This document shows, piece after piece, positions 46,201-57,250 of a DNA stretch of 64,000 nucleotides (its first letter is position 1; each line of letters starts with the position of its first letter). The stretch is taken from assembly GCF_000226115.1 (NCBI RefSeq), contig NC_016457.1, positions 9,114,001-9,178,000 on the forward strand, written 5' to 3'. The position numbers and the translations under genes are program-made. Source of the DNA: Thermothielavioides terrestris NRRL 8126 (lineage: Eukaryota; Ascomycota; Sordariomycetes; Sordariales; Chaetomiaceae). The notes beneath the pieces were generated by a model. It saw only the letters and a program-made list of their open reading frames with translations, had not been told where the DNA came from and made no database searches.

Positions 46201-47687
46201 CCAGGCGCTTGATTCGCTCGCGGAGGTTGTGGTTCAACAGATTCTAGCCCTGGAACAGTCCGCTGCGGAGGGAAACATCACCGACAGCGCCGCGCAAGAA
46301 AATCTTGCTTTGGCAAAGATAAAGAAGCAGCAGATGGGCCACCTGTTCGACGAGTACGGGGAGAGTTTCGCGTTCCGCGCGTACGGAGTTCTGCTGGAGA
46401 GCAGTGGAGTACAGGCGGTGCTGGACTTCCCCTACGACAAAGGCGGCTACGCGACCAGATTCCTGCGGACCAAGCCGGAGCTCGCCAAGATTTCCTGGAT
46501 CAACGACGTCGAGCGGGAAAAGGACATTGACCATGCCGCGGAGACCCTTCTGGATCTGGGCCTCACCCGTGAGCAGCAGGTCTGGAACAAGAAGATCGAG
46601 CTGAGTCTGGGCAAGCTGGCGCTTTTGGCCGAAGAGGCCGAGCTGGCAGCCAACGGCGATGGCGCCAGCAGCGTCCCGTCCGAACACGAGGGGAAGAACG
46701 GCGCCAATATCGAGAAGATCGATCAAGCGCTGGAGCTCATCAAGATTCAAGACGCTCTCTACAGCCACATCCTGCCCACCATTCAAGAGGGTGTCGACGA
46801 GGCGGCCGAATTGGAGCTGGCTGTGAAGGAACATGGGATCCTGATCCCGAAGAGGCAGAAGGCGCTCCACCAGATGTTCGAGGACGGCATGTCGCGCCTC
46901 CTTAGGCACGAAGCGCTGCAGCCCCACACACTGATCGACCTGCTTACCCTGGCTGCCCTCCCCGCCGACCACTACGACACCATGGGCGACCAGTTCTACC
47001 TCGCACTCAAGGTCGCCAAGTACGGCCTCAAGGGCGAAGAACGCGCCGACGCGGAGCGGCTGATCTGGCGCCGGTGTTTCACGCGCGACGACTGGAAGCG
47101 GGTCAACGAGACTAACGAGAAGGGCGACCTCGACCAGCTGGCAACCGTGGGCGAGACTGCGGCCTACCACACCCTGTTCGCCATCGTTGACGAACGTAAG
47201 CTACCATGCTTCCTCGATACCCCCTCCCCTTCTTCTTATCTGCAGTCGAGCTAACTAAACCCCGCCCGTATTTCTAGAACAATCAGACTCGGATTTCCGC
47301 CCCTTCGTCAAGCCGTCGGACGCGCTCGGCGTCTTCACCAACGCGCTCGACCGCCGCTTCGACAACATGGACGACGGCTTCCGCGCCAAGCTGCTCGACG
47401 CCATGCGGTGGGAGGACGGCCGGCTGCGCACTTTCGTCGACAAGGCGCAGCTCGACGCCTGGTACCGCACGGCCAGGGAGTGCGCCGAGAAGACGGTCGT
47501 CGTCAGCTACGACCGGATGACGGCCGCCAACTCGGCCGCGCCTGCTGCTGCTGCTGCTGCTGCTGCGCGGGCGCCGGCTGCCCAGCACCAGGTGAATGGG
47601 AATGGGATTGCTAGTGGGACGCGCTTGGTGCTCGGGGAGGCGGACGAGGGGAAGATGATGATGCCTGGCGGGCTGTTTGCGGTTTGA
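43293..47687 (+). CDS. NUP133: Nucleoporin Nup133
   Basis: Three exons (43293-43613, 43676-47195, 47278-47687) give about 1416 residues. The N-terminus is basic and disordered, then comes the Nup133/Nup155-type beta-propeller (about residues 120-530, with LPALPDRLRP at its entry and SFEVLDFTLVPRG later). The rest is alpha-helical (FRAYGVLLESSGVQAVLDFPYDKGGY, HQMFEDGMSRLLRHEALQPHTLIDLLTLAALP). Nup133 is an outer-ring scaffold of the nuclear pore, in the Nup84/Nup107-160 Y complex. The last exon has a polyalanine run coded by eight CTG-phase triplets. Junctions are phase 0, then phase 1, and agree. A size near 1400 residues is usual for filamentous fungi. Confidence 0.93.
47542..47565 (+). repeat. 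Coding triplet repeat (polyalanine) in NUP133
   Basis: Eight CTG units in a row, read as GCT alanine codons near the C-terminus of Nup133. Such runs vary in length between strains. Confidence 0.85.
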
Positions 47688-50600
47688 GCGCGCGGTGGCA
47701 GGCCGTGGTATGCAAGTCTTGACTTTTTTTTTTCTTTTTTGTCTTGTTCTCTTTTATTTTGTTTGGTCTTGTATTTGCGATGAAGCGCGGGAAATGGAGG
47801 ATGGCCAGGGAAATGGCCTTTTTTCCTTCCGGCAGGATGGGGCGGTTAGGGGGCTCAGGGAAGGTCACGCTCATTTTTCGGAACTCGCTCTGTTTGCTTC
47901 TGCTTGTAGATGAACGGGTTTGTCGGCGCATACCGGGTACGCAGACCAAAACTGTACGATTATCAGCCTTCTGATATAGCTACTTGGGGCTTGTCTGAGG
48001 GGCTTGGGAGGGGGCATTATGAAATCTCATGACACCATGGCGGTTCTTCTTGCAGGCCGACGTAAGATTGTGGACGTTGCGTGTTTTGGCCGCTCGGTGG
48101 CAACAGGACATACATCTAGAGGCCACAGCCTTGTGTGCGGTGCAGCTGGTCTTCTTTTCCCTCCGGGTTATATTGGGGTGTGTGCATGGGGCTGAGCTAG
48201 CACAGGCAGGAGGCAGGTCGGAGGAGACAGGTCGTCTGTCACACGCCGTAGGTGCATTCACGCATCAAGCAGAATCCCGAGGGTGGGTTACACTGTAGTG
48301 TAGCTTGGCACAGCCTCACCTACCCCCTAACCTTCATAGCCCTCTCTCCCTTTTCATATCGGAAGCTGGACACTGTCACTGGAGCTTACATACTACCGTC
48401 CAGCTACACAGCAGATGCTTGCCGCGGCTGGAAATGGCGAGTGGGCGGGCAGGGCTGGTTTCAAAACTCTTGGTTTTCTTTGCCACAGGGCGAATCACGA
48501 GGGTGGGGGGAAAGGGGAAAGGAGAAAGGGGTAAAACGGGCAATACCAGGTCAGGCGAACTGCGTAAAGGAGGGCGGTTAATGCCGTGCCTGAGAATGGT
48601 GGAAGCGGTTGCGATCTGAATAGGTAGGTAGTTATAGGTACCCTTGCTGATATGACCTCCGGAACTAAGAACGCTCTCTCCCTCTGTACGTAGGATCTGG
48701 AATATTTTCTGCTGAAACACTTCGTTCAGCATCGCATGCAACTGGTTCGATCTCCTGTGTATCTCGGCATTTCAGGATGGACATCCTGACGATTTCCGTA
48801 CCGATGTTCTCTACAATCCGCGGTGGCTGAAGAGGTAGCTCGCCGTCACCACTTTGGTAGCTTTGGTTTCGTCAGCTTCACCGCGCTGCGCCGCAGCGTG
48901 GACTCGACCATCACCTCGTGACCGAGACAGCAGCCGACTCGACACCGTCGAGACATAATTAGAGTCACCTGTATCGGGGTGTTGCAAACGGAACTCGGAG
49001 AATCGGACGTCATGCTTCAGAATCAGCCGCTTGTCTTTGGATGCCCCCATACCTCGAAAGAGTTGAAAGAGTTGTGCTTCAGGACTTGGCATTTGGGGCC
49101 ACTGAGTAGGAGTGGCGGTTGAGCCGTGTGCCAAGGAGTCCAAGGAGGGAAAGTTCTGTGATTCGAGCCTGGGCGCGCCTCCTGTGGTAGGCAAGCCTTC
49201 AAGCGGTCCCCGGGCGGTCTTCGGCCGGGCCGGGTGGCGACACCAACAAGAAATGTGTGGAGGAATTTCGCACATTCCAGAATAACCATATCGTTCCTGT
49301 GTAGTCGGGCTGCAGCATGCGGCGGGGAAAAAAGGGCCTTCTTCAAGGCCTTTTGTTGGTCTTAAACCTCCACATGCTCAAAGAGGCGGGCATTGCGCGG
49401 CTTTGCCCTGGAAGCCAAACTTGTATTTCTGGCGGTGGAGACGACGGTTGAAGAGACTGGGGCCGAATTGTCCCCACAAAGCTGGTCTGGCCCTTTTCCC
49501 GCTGGCAACCGCGCACCCCAACCCCAACGGCGGGCGCTTGAACAACTGGCCAACCTGGAACTCTGGCCGGCCGAGGCGGTGAAAGCAAGCAGACCTGACC
49601 GTTGGTTATCCTTCCCCCAGTGTTTCGAACGAAATGCATATGCGCATTTCATTTGGCCTGGTTGATAGACTGCCCGATCGAGATTGCAAAGTTACATCAG
49701 CATGTCGTAGCAGGAAGGTTGTGCTCCTGAACACGGGGTACCTTACTGGGGCGTTTTGTACCGGAATTTGTTGGCCAAATGGAGCAACCTTGTATCCATG
49801 CTGGACGGACGCGGCTGAAGCCGGGCGTCAAGCAGGTGGCTACCGTCTCTCCACTAGGTAGTGTACTTAGCAGCAGTTAGCACTCCTCAAATCCCAGGGT
49901 CGCTGTCAGGCGACCCTTGGTGGTCGCTGGCCTGGCGTTTGGCCGCTCTGCTCTCATCTTTGATTGCCACTTCAGGTAGTGAGGCTTCACGAAAACTGGT
50001 GTTGATCAGGTCCAGCACCTCTGCTGTGTTTTGTTGTGGCAAGGACCAGCACCTGCGCCAGGTCCCATCTGCAAGTTGAATTGGCAGAGCGGGACGGGAG
50101 AGATGGGAGGCTGGTGCCAGGCCCAGCTCACTTTCCGGGTGGGTTGTCCGCAGCACCGCACCCTCGCGAGAGCCCACTGACCAGCTCCGCCTTCGCCGGA
50201 TTGGCTGGCTTGTTGACAACCCCTGTTCGCCAACTCCGCTGCCCTGCCTTCTGCTGTCTCCCTTTTCTCGTCTTTTCTCTTTCTCCGTTCCATTCCGCCA
50301 CACCACACGACACATTGCCATCCACCAGAACCTTTGCGCCTCGCAAAGGCCGCAGACGACAAGACGTGTCGGGACGTGTCGGGGCGACCGAGTCAGCGTC
50401 GGCGGTGCGGAGCCGCCTGGCCAATTGGTCGGTTCCCTCCTTCTTCCAGGGCTCAGATTGCACGTCGCAGTCACGGTGTAGTGAACGGCTGAGACCCAGG
50501 CGAGCAACATTCCGCGACTCGGCCGCATATCCAGTACCTGCCTCAACCATTCATCCCATCACCGGCGCGACTCCGCTTTGCTACTTCTACATTTTACCCG

Positions 50601-51060
50601 CGGATTGACCTTCGCGATTGTGTGCGTTGCTTTGTAGCTGCTGCCGACCGACGGCAAGTGTTTGCCTATACAGCGTCGCCGCCTTGCGACCGTTCGAGTT
50701 CCGCCCACCGCCTGTCGGCAGGGTCAACTGCAGGCCCATCCAAGCATTGGTGAGTTGGCTCGTGCCCACCCGACGCACCCTCTTCCTCCCCCTTCCACCT
50801 CCTCTCCACATACGCAGCCTTGCGATATCCTTGAACTCGACGCGCCGTTGCGCCTTTTTGCCTCCCTCGGGTCACCAGCACGCCAAATCTCCTGGTTGCT
50901 CCCCCTGTCCCTTGTCATCCACCTTGGAACGCGCGCGTTTGTGAAACACGCAGCCGCCCGTTGGTGATGCAGGCGACGCTAACCATCATACCCGAGTGCA
51001 GATACCCAGTTGTTGCCTTGACCACACCGAGTCGCGAAATCAACGCCCAGCTGGCCCAAA
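47688..51060. other. Long gap upstream of casein kinase 1
   Basis: A 3.4 kb stretch that should hold the NUP133 3' end and an unusually long promoter and leader for the kinase. The last 600 bp are pyrimidine-rich with a probable leader intron. TAGGTAGGTAGTTA lies near 48622-48635. No protein family recognised in any frame. Confidence 0.5.
50750..50817 (+). other. Probable intron in the 5' leader of the casein kinase gene
   Basis: A GTGAGT donor at 50750 and a CAG acceptor ending at 50817 enclose 68 nt of pyrimidine-rich DNA, about 240 bp upstream of the start codon. Donor, acceptor and size fit the other introns of this window. The branch point is not clear. Confidence 0.45.
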
Positions 51061-52583
51061 ATGGCGTCGTCGTCGTCCAACGTCGTGGGGGTGCACTACA
51101 GGGTAGGGAAGAAGATCGGGGAGGGATCATTTGGCGTCATCTTCGAGGGGATGAATCTGCTCAACAACCAGCAAGTGGCCATCAAATTTGTATGTGCTCG
51201 TGACGGCAGCCTGCTTCTCATGTCCCTCCGAGCACGACTGACCAAGTAATCCGCCGTACAGGAGCCCAGGAAGAGCGATGCTCCTCAACTCCGGGATGAG
51301 TATCGGACATACAAGATCCTCGTTGGATGCCGTGAGTCTCCTGAAGGGACCCACCAACTTTGCTGGAGATCTAACCGCGCGCAGCTGGCATTCCCAATGT
51401 CTACTACTTCGGACAGGAAGGCCTGCACAACATCCTCGTCATTGACCTGCTCGGCCCGTCGCTCGAGGATCTCTTCGACCACTGCAACCGGAGGTTCAGC
51501 CTGAAGACGGTCGTCATGGTTGCGAAGCAGATGGTACGTGTTTTGACCCGGGCCAGCCTCTCCAAGATAGATAGAGCTGACGTCTTCTTGCAGCTGTCGC
51601 GCGTCCAGACTATCCACGAGAAGAACCTGATCTACCGGGACATCAAGCCTGACAACTTCTTGATTGGAAGACCGGGTACGAAGGCCGCGAACGTCATCCA
51701 CGTTGTCGACTTTGGCATGGCCAAGCAATACCGCGACCCGAAGACGAAGCAACACATCCCCTACCGGGAACGCAAGTCGCTCTCGGGAACTGCCCGGTAC
51801 ATGAGCATCAACACCCATCTTGGCAGGGAGCAATCGAGACGAGACGACCTCGAAGCGCTGGGGCATGTTTTCATGTACTTCCTGCGAGGTGGCCTGCCCT
51901 GGCAGGGTCTGAAGGCTGCCACCAACAAGCAGAAGTACGAGAAGATTGGCGAGAAGAAGCAGACGACCCCGATCAAGGAGCTCTGCGAAGGCTTCCCCGA
52001 GCAGTTTGCCCACTATCTCACCTACGTCCGCAATCTCGGCTTCGAAGACACGCCCGACTACGACTACCTGCGCGACCTCTTCACGCAAGCGCTGAAGGAG
52101 GAGGGCGGCGTTGAGGATGGCGAGTACGACTGGATGAAAAAGCAGGACAAGAAGGGGGACTGGAACCGCCAGCAGCTTCACGACCCAAACTCCCGGCCCG
52201 GGGCGTCGGCCATGGAACTCCATGGCAACTCGCGGGGGGCCACCACTCGTCTCCAAAGCGACCCGCAAGCCCCGGGACTGACAGCAGCTCGTTTAAACGC
52301 CACGCAACCCCCGCTGCCGCGGCAGGCCATGGGACAACAGAAGCCAGGGCGGCCAAACGGCCCCGGACTGGCAAGCCCGCGCCAGGCGGTTGGGGGTTAC
52401 ATGGCGGCCGCGCCGACACCGACGGGCTCGACCCAGGCGCAGTTCCAGAACAGCACGCAGAACCTGCCGCAGAGGCCAATGACGCAGTCGCCTCAGATGA
52501 CCAGCCAGGCCCAACCGCAGAATAACCCCCAGCCACAGCCGACGGGCTTCCAGAAGTTCATGAAGACGCTCTGCTGTGGCTAG
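51061..52583 (+). CDS. YCK1: Membrane-anchored casein kinase 1 (Yck1/2 type)
   Basis: Four exons (51061-51189, 51262-51331, 51385-51533, 51594-52583) give 445 residues. The kinase domain (about 11-290) has the Gly loop [14 protein letters not shown], the ATP-binding Lys in VAIKF, the catalytic [13 protein letters not shown] in [10 protein letters not shown], and the CK1 signature HIPYRE with [16 protein letters not shown]. The tail is Gln/Pro-rich and ends in Cys-Cys-Gly, close to the C-terminal Cys-Cys that is palmitoylated in Yck kinases and ties them to the plasma membrane. These kinases act in nutrient sensing, endocytosis and polarity. It is the CK1 type with the long Gln-rich tail, not the Hrr25 type. 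All junctions agree in phase. Confidence 0.93.
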
Positions 52584-53886
52584 TGGCTCTGACTCCTGCT
52601 TTTCGTTCCTGTTCCATGATCTAGGCGTCCTGTTGAGTAAGCGCACGCAGCTTTCTCGTCTGTCGTCAATGCCGGGCGAACCTGGCTAACGGAACGAAAA
52701 CAGCGCGGGGCGACAGTGGACCACGGCATGTTCCACATAGAAGGCTTTCCAGGAGACGAGTCGGACATGATTTGCCCAAAAAACATGCGCATGCGTTTCT
52801 CGTTTTGCATGGGACATAGAGGATACCTTCCTTTCATAGCGGTTTCCCCCGGCAGTTTCGGCGCGTCTGGGCAGACATTATTTACGATTACGATAATCCG
52901 TTGCTCAACTGACTTGCGAATCACCTTTTTTTTTCTCTTCCCTCGACCTGGACGTTGTCTTTTCACAGCTCCGACGGCAATGGCAGCGCTGGTTACTGTC
53001 GGGGTTCGGCAACGGGGGAAAAAGAATCAAGACATCATGGCGCTCTTTGGACGTTTTTGTTCTCATACAGATTACTCTCTAATAATCAGCATTCCTCCCG
53101 AGAAAACATCGCAAAAAAAAAAAGAGAACGGACTCTTGGTAGTGTTCCAGTCATGGCTGACGGTGTTATCCTCCCCATCTAGGCGAACTGGATGAAATCC
53201 TCGTGTTCCAGAATATCTTCAGCGTCGAGATTCGCATCCAGACCGCTGGCCAAGTAAGGAGCTAGAGCAATGGCTTTGGAGGAAAGGGAAGGTAGATCTG
53301 GGGACGGACCGGAGTGCGGTTGGCGACGCAAGCATTGTTCTTGTTATGACAGACTGTGTCCACATAGCCGACGGGTTGCCACAACTTTCCAGAGATAGTC
53401 TCTTTCGCAGAAAAGGCCTATCCCAGACAGTGGCGCAGGAGGTGCACCTGCTATCAAGAGGATAAAATCAAGCCCAGTTTCACCAAGGCAGATAGGAGAT
53501 GCAGATGCAACCCAGAGCTGTCCTGCGTCCCAAGCCATGCCACACACACATACCCAGTGCACACCTCTGGAGAAGGTTCATGTAGAAGGCTCATCATGAC
53601 CGCGTGCATATATACCTATCATACGAATTCGTCTAAAAACCCCGGCTCCCAATCCCATGTGACAATCCTGCCTAGCTCTGTCTGGGCCACAAGACACAGC
53701 GTCCGATCCTTACTTAGCGAGGCACCCAATCCATACAACAACAGATAATCTTCAAGACAGCATGGAACGACCGTCCGTACGCCGAGAGAACACATGACAC
53801 GACGAGGGATATCTTAACGTAGCCCTCCCTTGCCTTCTTTCTCTTCTCCTTTTTTTCTACAAATCAGGAAAGTCTCCCCGCCTTCC
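52584..53886. other. Convergent 3' spacer of CK1 and p24
   Basis: 1.3 kb between stops. Short A and T runs, no recognisable coding. The 3' untranslated regions of both genes lie here. Confidence 0.5.
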
Positions 53887-54779
53887 TCATGTGAGCTTCT
53901 GCTTGATAAAGAAGGCCCGCAGATGCGACAGCTGCCAGGCGCATGTCACGCCCAGCACGGTGAGCTGGATCAGGATCCACCGGACGACGCGGGCGTTGGT
54001 GCTCTCGGACTGGTCGCGGAATTCGGCTTCGCGTTCCTGTGCGTGGCCGCCGAACCAAGTTCCAATGAGGTTAGAGGTGTCTTTCTAGAACTCCAGGACG
54101 ACATGTCATAGGAGCAGGGAGCAGGGATGGATATGGAATGGGATTGAGGAAGGTAGACGCCTACGCACCCTCTGGAAAACCTGCTCGCGGCGGATGTCGT
54201 TCAGGCGCGCGTTGAGGTCGCGCACGCGCGTGGCCAGGTCCTGCATCTTCTCCTTGTCGGTGCCCTCGAGCGCGCTGGTCTCGCCGATGGCCATGTCCAG
54301 CGTCAGGCGGATGCCGCCGTTCGGGCTCGACGCCGACAGCCAGTTGGCCCGGCCGCTGTTGGAGGACGGCGTGAAGCAGATCTTGTGGTCGCCCGCCTCG
54401 GCCGCCGTGAAGGTGAACTTGCCGGTCGAGCCGCCCCGCTGGGAGACGACCCGGTGGTCGTTGTCGAAGATCTCCTGGAGGGAAGGGAAAGAGGGAGGGT
54501 CAGTTAAGGGCTGGGCAAGCGGGAAGACGGGGGGAGATGGTTCGAGGTCGGGGGAGAGGATGGGGTCGGTCGTACGTCGACAGAGATGTAGATGGTGATG
54601 CCGTCGTGCCTTTGCCAGGCGTGCCTGTGGTCGTCCCACTCCTCAGCCGTGTAATGGCCCACCACCAGGGTGTCCTTAGGGAGCTCTTCGTAGAAGCATT
54701 TCGGGCTCGTGACATCGATGTAGAAGTAGAGGGCCCGGGCCACGGCGGCCAGCGACAGCAGCGGGAGAAACGCCCTCAT
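53887..54779 (-). CDS. p24 (EMP24/GOLD) family cargo receptor, Erp1-like
   Basis: Three exons on the minus strand (54779-54576, 54474-54169, 54036-53887) give 219 residues. An N-terminal signal peptide ([12 protein letters not shown]) leads into the GOLD domain, with its two conserved Cys in SPKCFYEE and HKICF, then a coiled coil ([19 protein letters not shown]). One transmembrane helix is in [17 protein letters not shown], and a short tail ends FFIKQKLT with the aromatic pair used for COPII binding. p24 proteins cycle between ER and Golgi and select cargo such as GPI-anchored proteins. The tail fits the p24-alpha (Erp1/5/6) group best. All junctions are phase 0. It is divergent to SWC4. Confidence 0.92.
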
Positions 54780-55345
54780 CGTAGCTATTGACGGCCAAGA
54801 TCGCCTCGGCGGCAGCAGGTGGGAAGCACTGGGATGGGGATTATGCGCTGCTGGAATTGTCGGCTTCAACCTGTTTTCCCCAGTCTCACAGCAGTCGCGA
54901 CCACCCCTGGCCAAGCTTTCGAAAGCTGCCACGTTCAGGAAAGACGGGTCCAGGAAAGTGGGCCATCACGCCCATGCGATCACGTGCTCGCACTCTTTAC
55001 CTCTCAGACGCTGCGTTTACTGTGCACAGCAATGAATGGACTGACGTCTCACTGTAGCCCAATCTTATCACGAAATTTCAGCGGTAATAACGCTGACCTT
55101 GATGAACCGGTGAACCCGGCATCTTGAATCGAACCAAACCCATCCGTCGCTCCTTTATAAACTGACACGAACGGACCCGGACCCGCATTTTGCATGCGCC
55201 TTAGTCGCCATACGCTTCTGTTTGGTTTTGTTCCAATCGCTACTGAAAGAACTCGAAATTGCCTGCTGCCAGCATTGCATCCCCCACCATCCAGGTTGAA
55301 GCGTGTGCGCGACGCGACGGCGACACACCTGGCACACTTGGCACC
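54780..55345. promoter_or_regulatory. Divergent promoter region of p24 and SWC4
   Basis: A 566-bp spacer upstream of both genes. An upstream in-frame open stretch exists before the SWC4 start, but without an ATG. No separate gene. Confidence 0.5.
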
Positions 55346-57250
55346 ATGACCTCCAACGATGTTCGCGACGTTCTCAACCTCCCCTCCGAACATTCCCCAG
55401 CACCTCGGCCATCAAAGAAACAAAGGACCGGTGCCCCGCGACCAAACCTCAAGGGCCTGGCGCGCGAAGTCCAGAATCTAGGCGGCGACAACCCGATAGC
55501 GATCGTCCCGGAGGTTTCGTTCTTCAAGAAGCGACGATTCGCCAGCCGAAAACCAGCGGCGAGATGGGAACTAAAAGCGTTTATAAACTCGGCCCGCGGC
55601 GACGACGGCGCCCTCGTCCTACGGCACTGGAAGCGGAAGACAGCCGACGGCGTCCCGGCGGAGCCTCAACAGGATGGCGAGTCGCGGCCGAGTGAGGATG
55701 CGGTAGACGGAGAGAAGAAAGTTGAGAAGCCCGAAGACTCGGCGTTTGCCAAGTTCAATGTCCGAGTTTCCGTGCCGCAGTACAACGACGACCAATACCA
55801 GTCCAACCTGCAGAGCAGCGAATGGTCAAAAGAGGAAACAGACTACCTGTTGACGCTAGCAAGTGAATACGATCTCCGCTGGCCCATCATCTGGGACCGG
55901 TATGACTTTGTGCCGAAGCCGCCTCCGGAGGAACAAGCGGACGGCACGAGCACGGCCGTGGTGCCCGCGGCGAAGCCCCGGACGATGGAGGACTTGAAAG
56001 CACGGTACTATGAGGTGGCGGCGAAGATGATGGCGGTGCAGAAGCCGGCGCAGTACATGACACAGTCGGAGTTTGAGCTCTACGAGATGATGCAGAACTT
56101 CAACCCTGAGCAGGAGAGGAAACGGAAGGAGTTCGCCCTCAACACAATGGCCCGGTCCAAGGACGAGGCGCGTGAGGAGGAATCGCTGCTCCTGGAGATC
56201 AAACGCATCCTGGCGCGTACGGAGCGCTTCAACGAGGAGCGCCGCGAGCTCTACAACCGGCTCGACTACCCAGCCACCGACGCCGACATCAACTCGTTCA
56301 AAAGCTCTGCCGGGCTCCAAGCCCTGCTCCAGAACCTCGTGTCGAACCACAAGTCCAAGAAGCAAAAGAGCATCCAGGGCCCCGGCGACGGCGTCAGCCC
56401 GGGCGGCGCCGTGCCAAGCAGCGCCGTCTCCGAATCGGGGCCCCACCGGCGAGAGAGCATCGCGGCGGCGTCGTCCGGCCGCCGCGACTCCGACGCGCGC
56501 GGGCCCGCCATGTCTGCCGAGCCGACCCCGACAACCGCCACCTCGGCCGGCGGCGCCGCCGCAGCCAACAAGAAGAAAGGCTCCGCGGCGCAGGCCGAAC
56601 GCCGCAAGCTGTCCGCGCAGGAAGAGCAGGTCTACGGCGTGTCGTACCACGACCGGCTCGGCAGCGGGCCGACGTTCCGCTACGAGAAGATCAACAAGCT
56701 GTACAGCCACAAGTCCGGGCAGCAGCAGCTGCGCATCACCAACGTGCTGACCGAGCTCGACGTGCCGCCGCGCCTCGTCATGCCGACCGCCGCCGTCACG
56801 GCCCAGTTCGAGTCGCTCTGGGGCGCCGTCACCGCGCTGGTCGACCTGCGCAAGCTGAGCGACAAGCTCGACGCCGAGATCAAGCTGGAGGAGGCGAAGC
56901 GCGCCGAGCGGGAGCGCGCCAGGGCCGTCCTGGCGAAGGACGGCCGGCACGAGGAGGGGGAGGCGGCCCCCCGCCCGGAGAAGGAGAAACGCAAGGAGGA
57001 CGGGGGACCGGCGAATAATGGAGATGTCGGAGCGTCCGCGGGCGCGGACCCGTCCGCGGCCGACGCTGCTGCTTCGGGCGGTGTCGGTGGCGATGATGCT
57101 CCTGACGGTGCCGGCGCCATCAAGAAGGAGCCCGGGGTGGAGACGGACAGGGCTGCCGGCTCCCGGCCGGGCAGCAGCGGGGCGCATAAGCGCAGCGCCA
57201 GCGTGCTGAGCTCGACGAGTGATAAGAGCACGAAGAGGCAGAAGAAGTGA
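55346..57250 (+). CDS. SWC4: SWR1/NuA4 complex subunit Swc4 (DMAP1 homologue)
   Basis: A single exon of 634 codons. It starts MTSNDVRDVLNLP, the conserved DMAP1/Swc4 opening; VSFFKKRRFASRKPAARWEL follows. A SANT/Myb-like domain comes next (about 150-200), with SSEWSKEETDYLLTLASEYDLRWPIIWDRYDF. Then comes the helical MARSKDEAREEESLLLEIKRIL region, a low-complexity linker, and a conserved block ending MPTAAVTAQFESLWGAVTALVDLRKLSD. Swc4 is shared by the SWR1 remodeller (H2A.Z deposition) and the NuA4 acetyltransferase. The tail after about residue 510 is charged and Ala/Gly-rich, with a Lys/Arg cluster at the end. The Met at 55346 is preceded by non-conserved sequence, which supports this start. 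Confidence 0.94.
   Translation: MTSNDVRDVLNLPSEHSPAPRPSKKQRTGAPRPNLKGLAREVQNLGGDNPIAIVPEVSFFKKRRFASRKPAARWELKAFINSARGDDGALVLRHWKRKTADGVPAEPQQDGESRPSEDAVDGEKKVEKPEDSAFAKFNVRVSVPQYNDDQYQSNLQSSEWSKEETDYLLTLASEYDLRWPIIWDRYDFVPKPPPEEQADGTSTAVVPAAKPRTMEDLKARYYEVAAKMMAVQKPAQYMTQSEFELYEMMQNFNPEQERKRKEFALNTMARSKDEAREEESLLLEIKRILARTERFNEERRELYNRLDYPATDADINSFKSSAGLQALLQNLVSNHKSKKQKSIQGPGDGVSPGGAVPSSAVSESGPHRRESIAAASSGRRDSDARGPAMSAEPTPTTATSAGGAAAANKKKGSAAQAERRKLSAQEEQVYGVSYHDRLGSGPTFRYEKINKLYSHKSGQQQLRITNVLTELDVPPRLVMPTAAVTAQFESLWGAVTALVDLRKLSDKLDAEIKLEEAKRAERERARAVLAKDGRHEEGEAAPRPEKEKRKEDGGPANNGDVGASAGADPSAADAAASGGVGGDDAPDGAGAIKKEPGVETDRAAGSRPGSSGAHKRSASVLSSTSDKSTKRQKK

Noticed and set aside
54780..55345. 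Upstream extension of SWC4 to 55259
   Set aside because: The upstream part has no ATG and is not conserved-looking; the protein with the start at 55346 begins with the family N-terminus.
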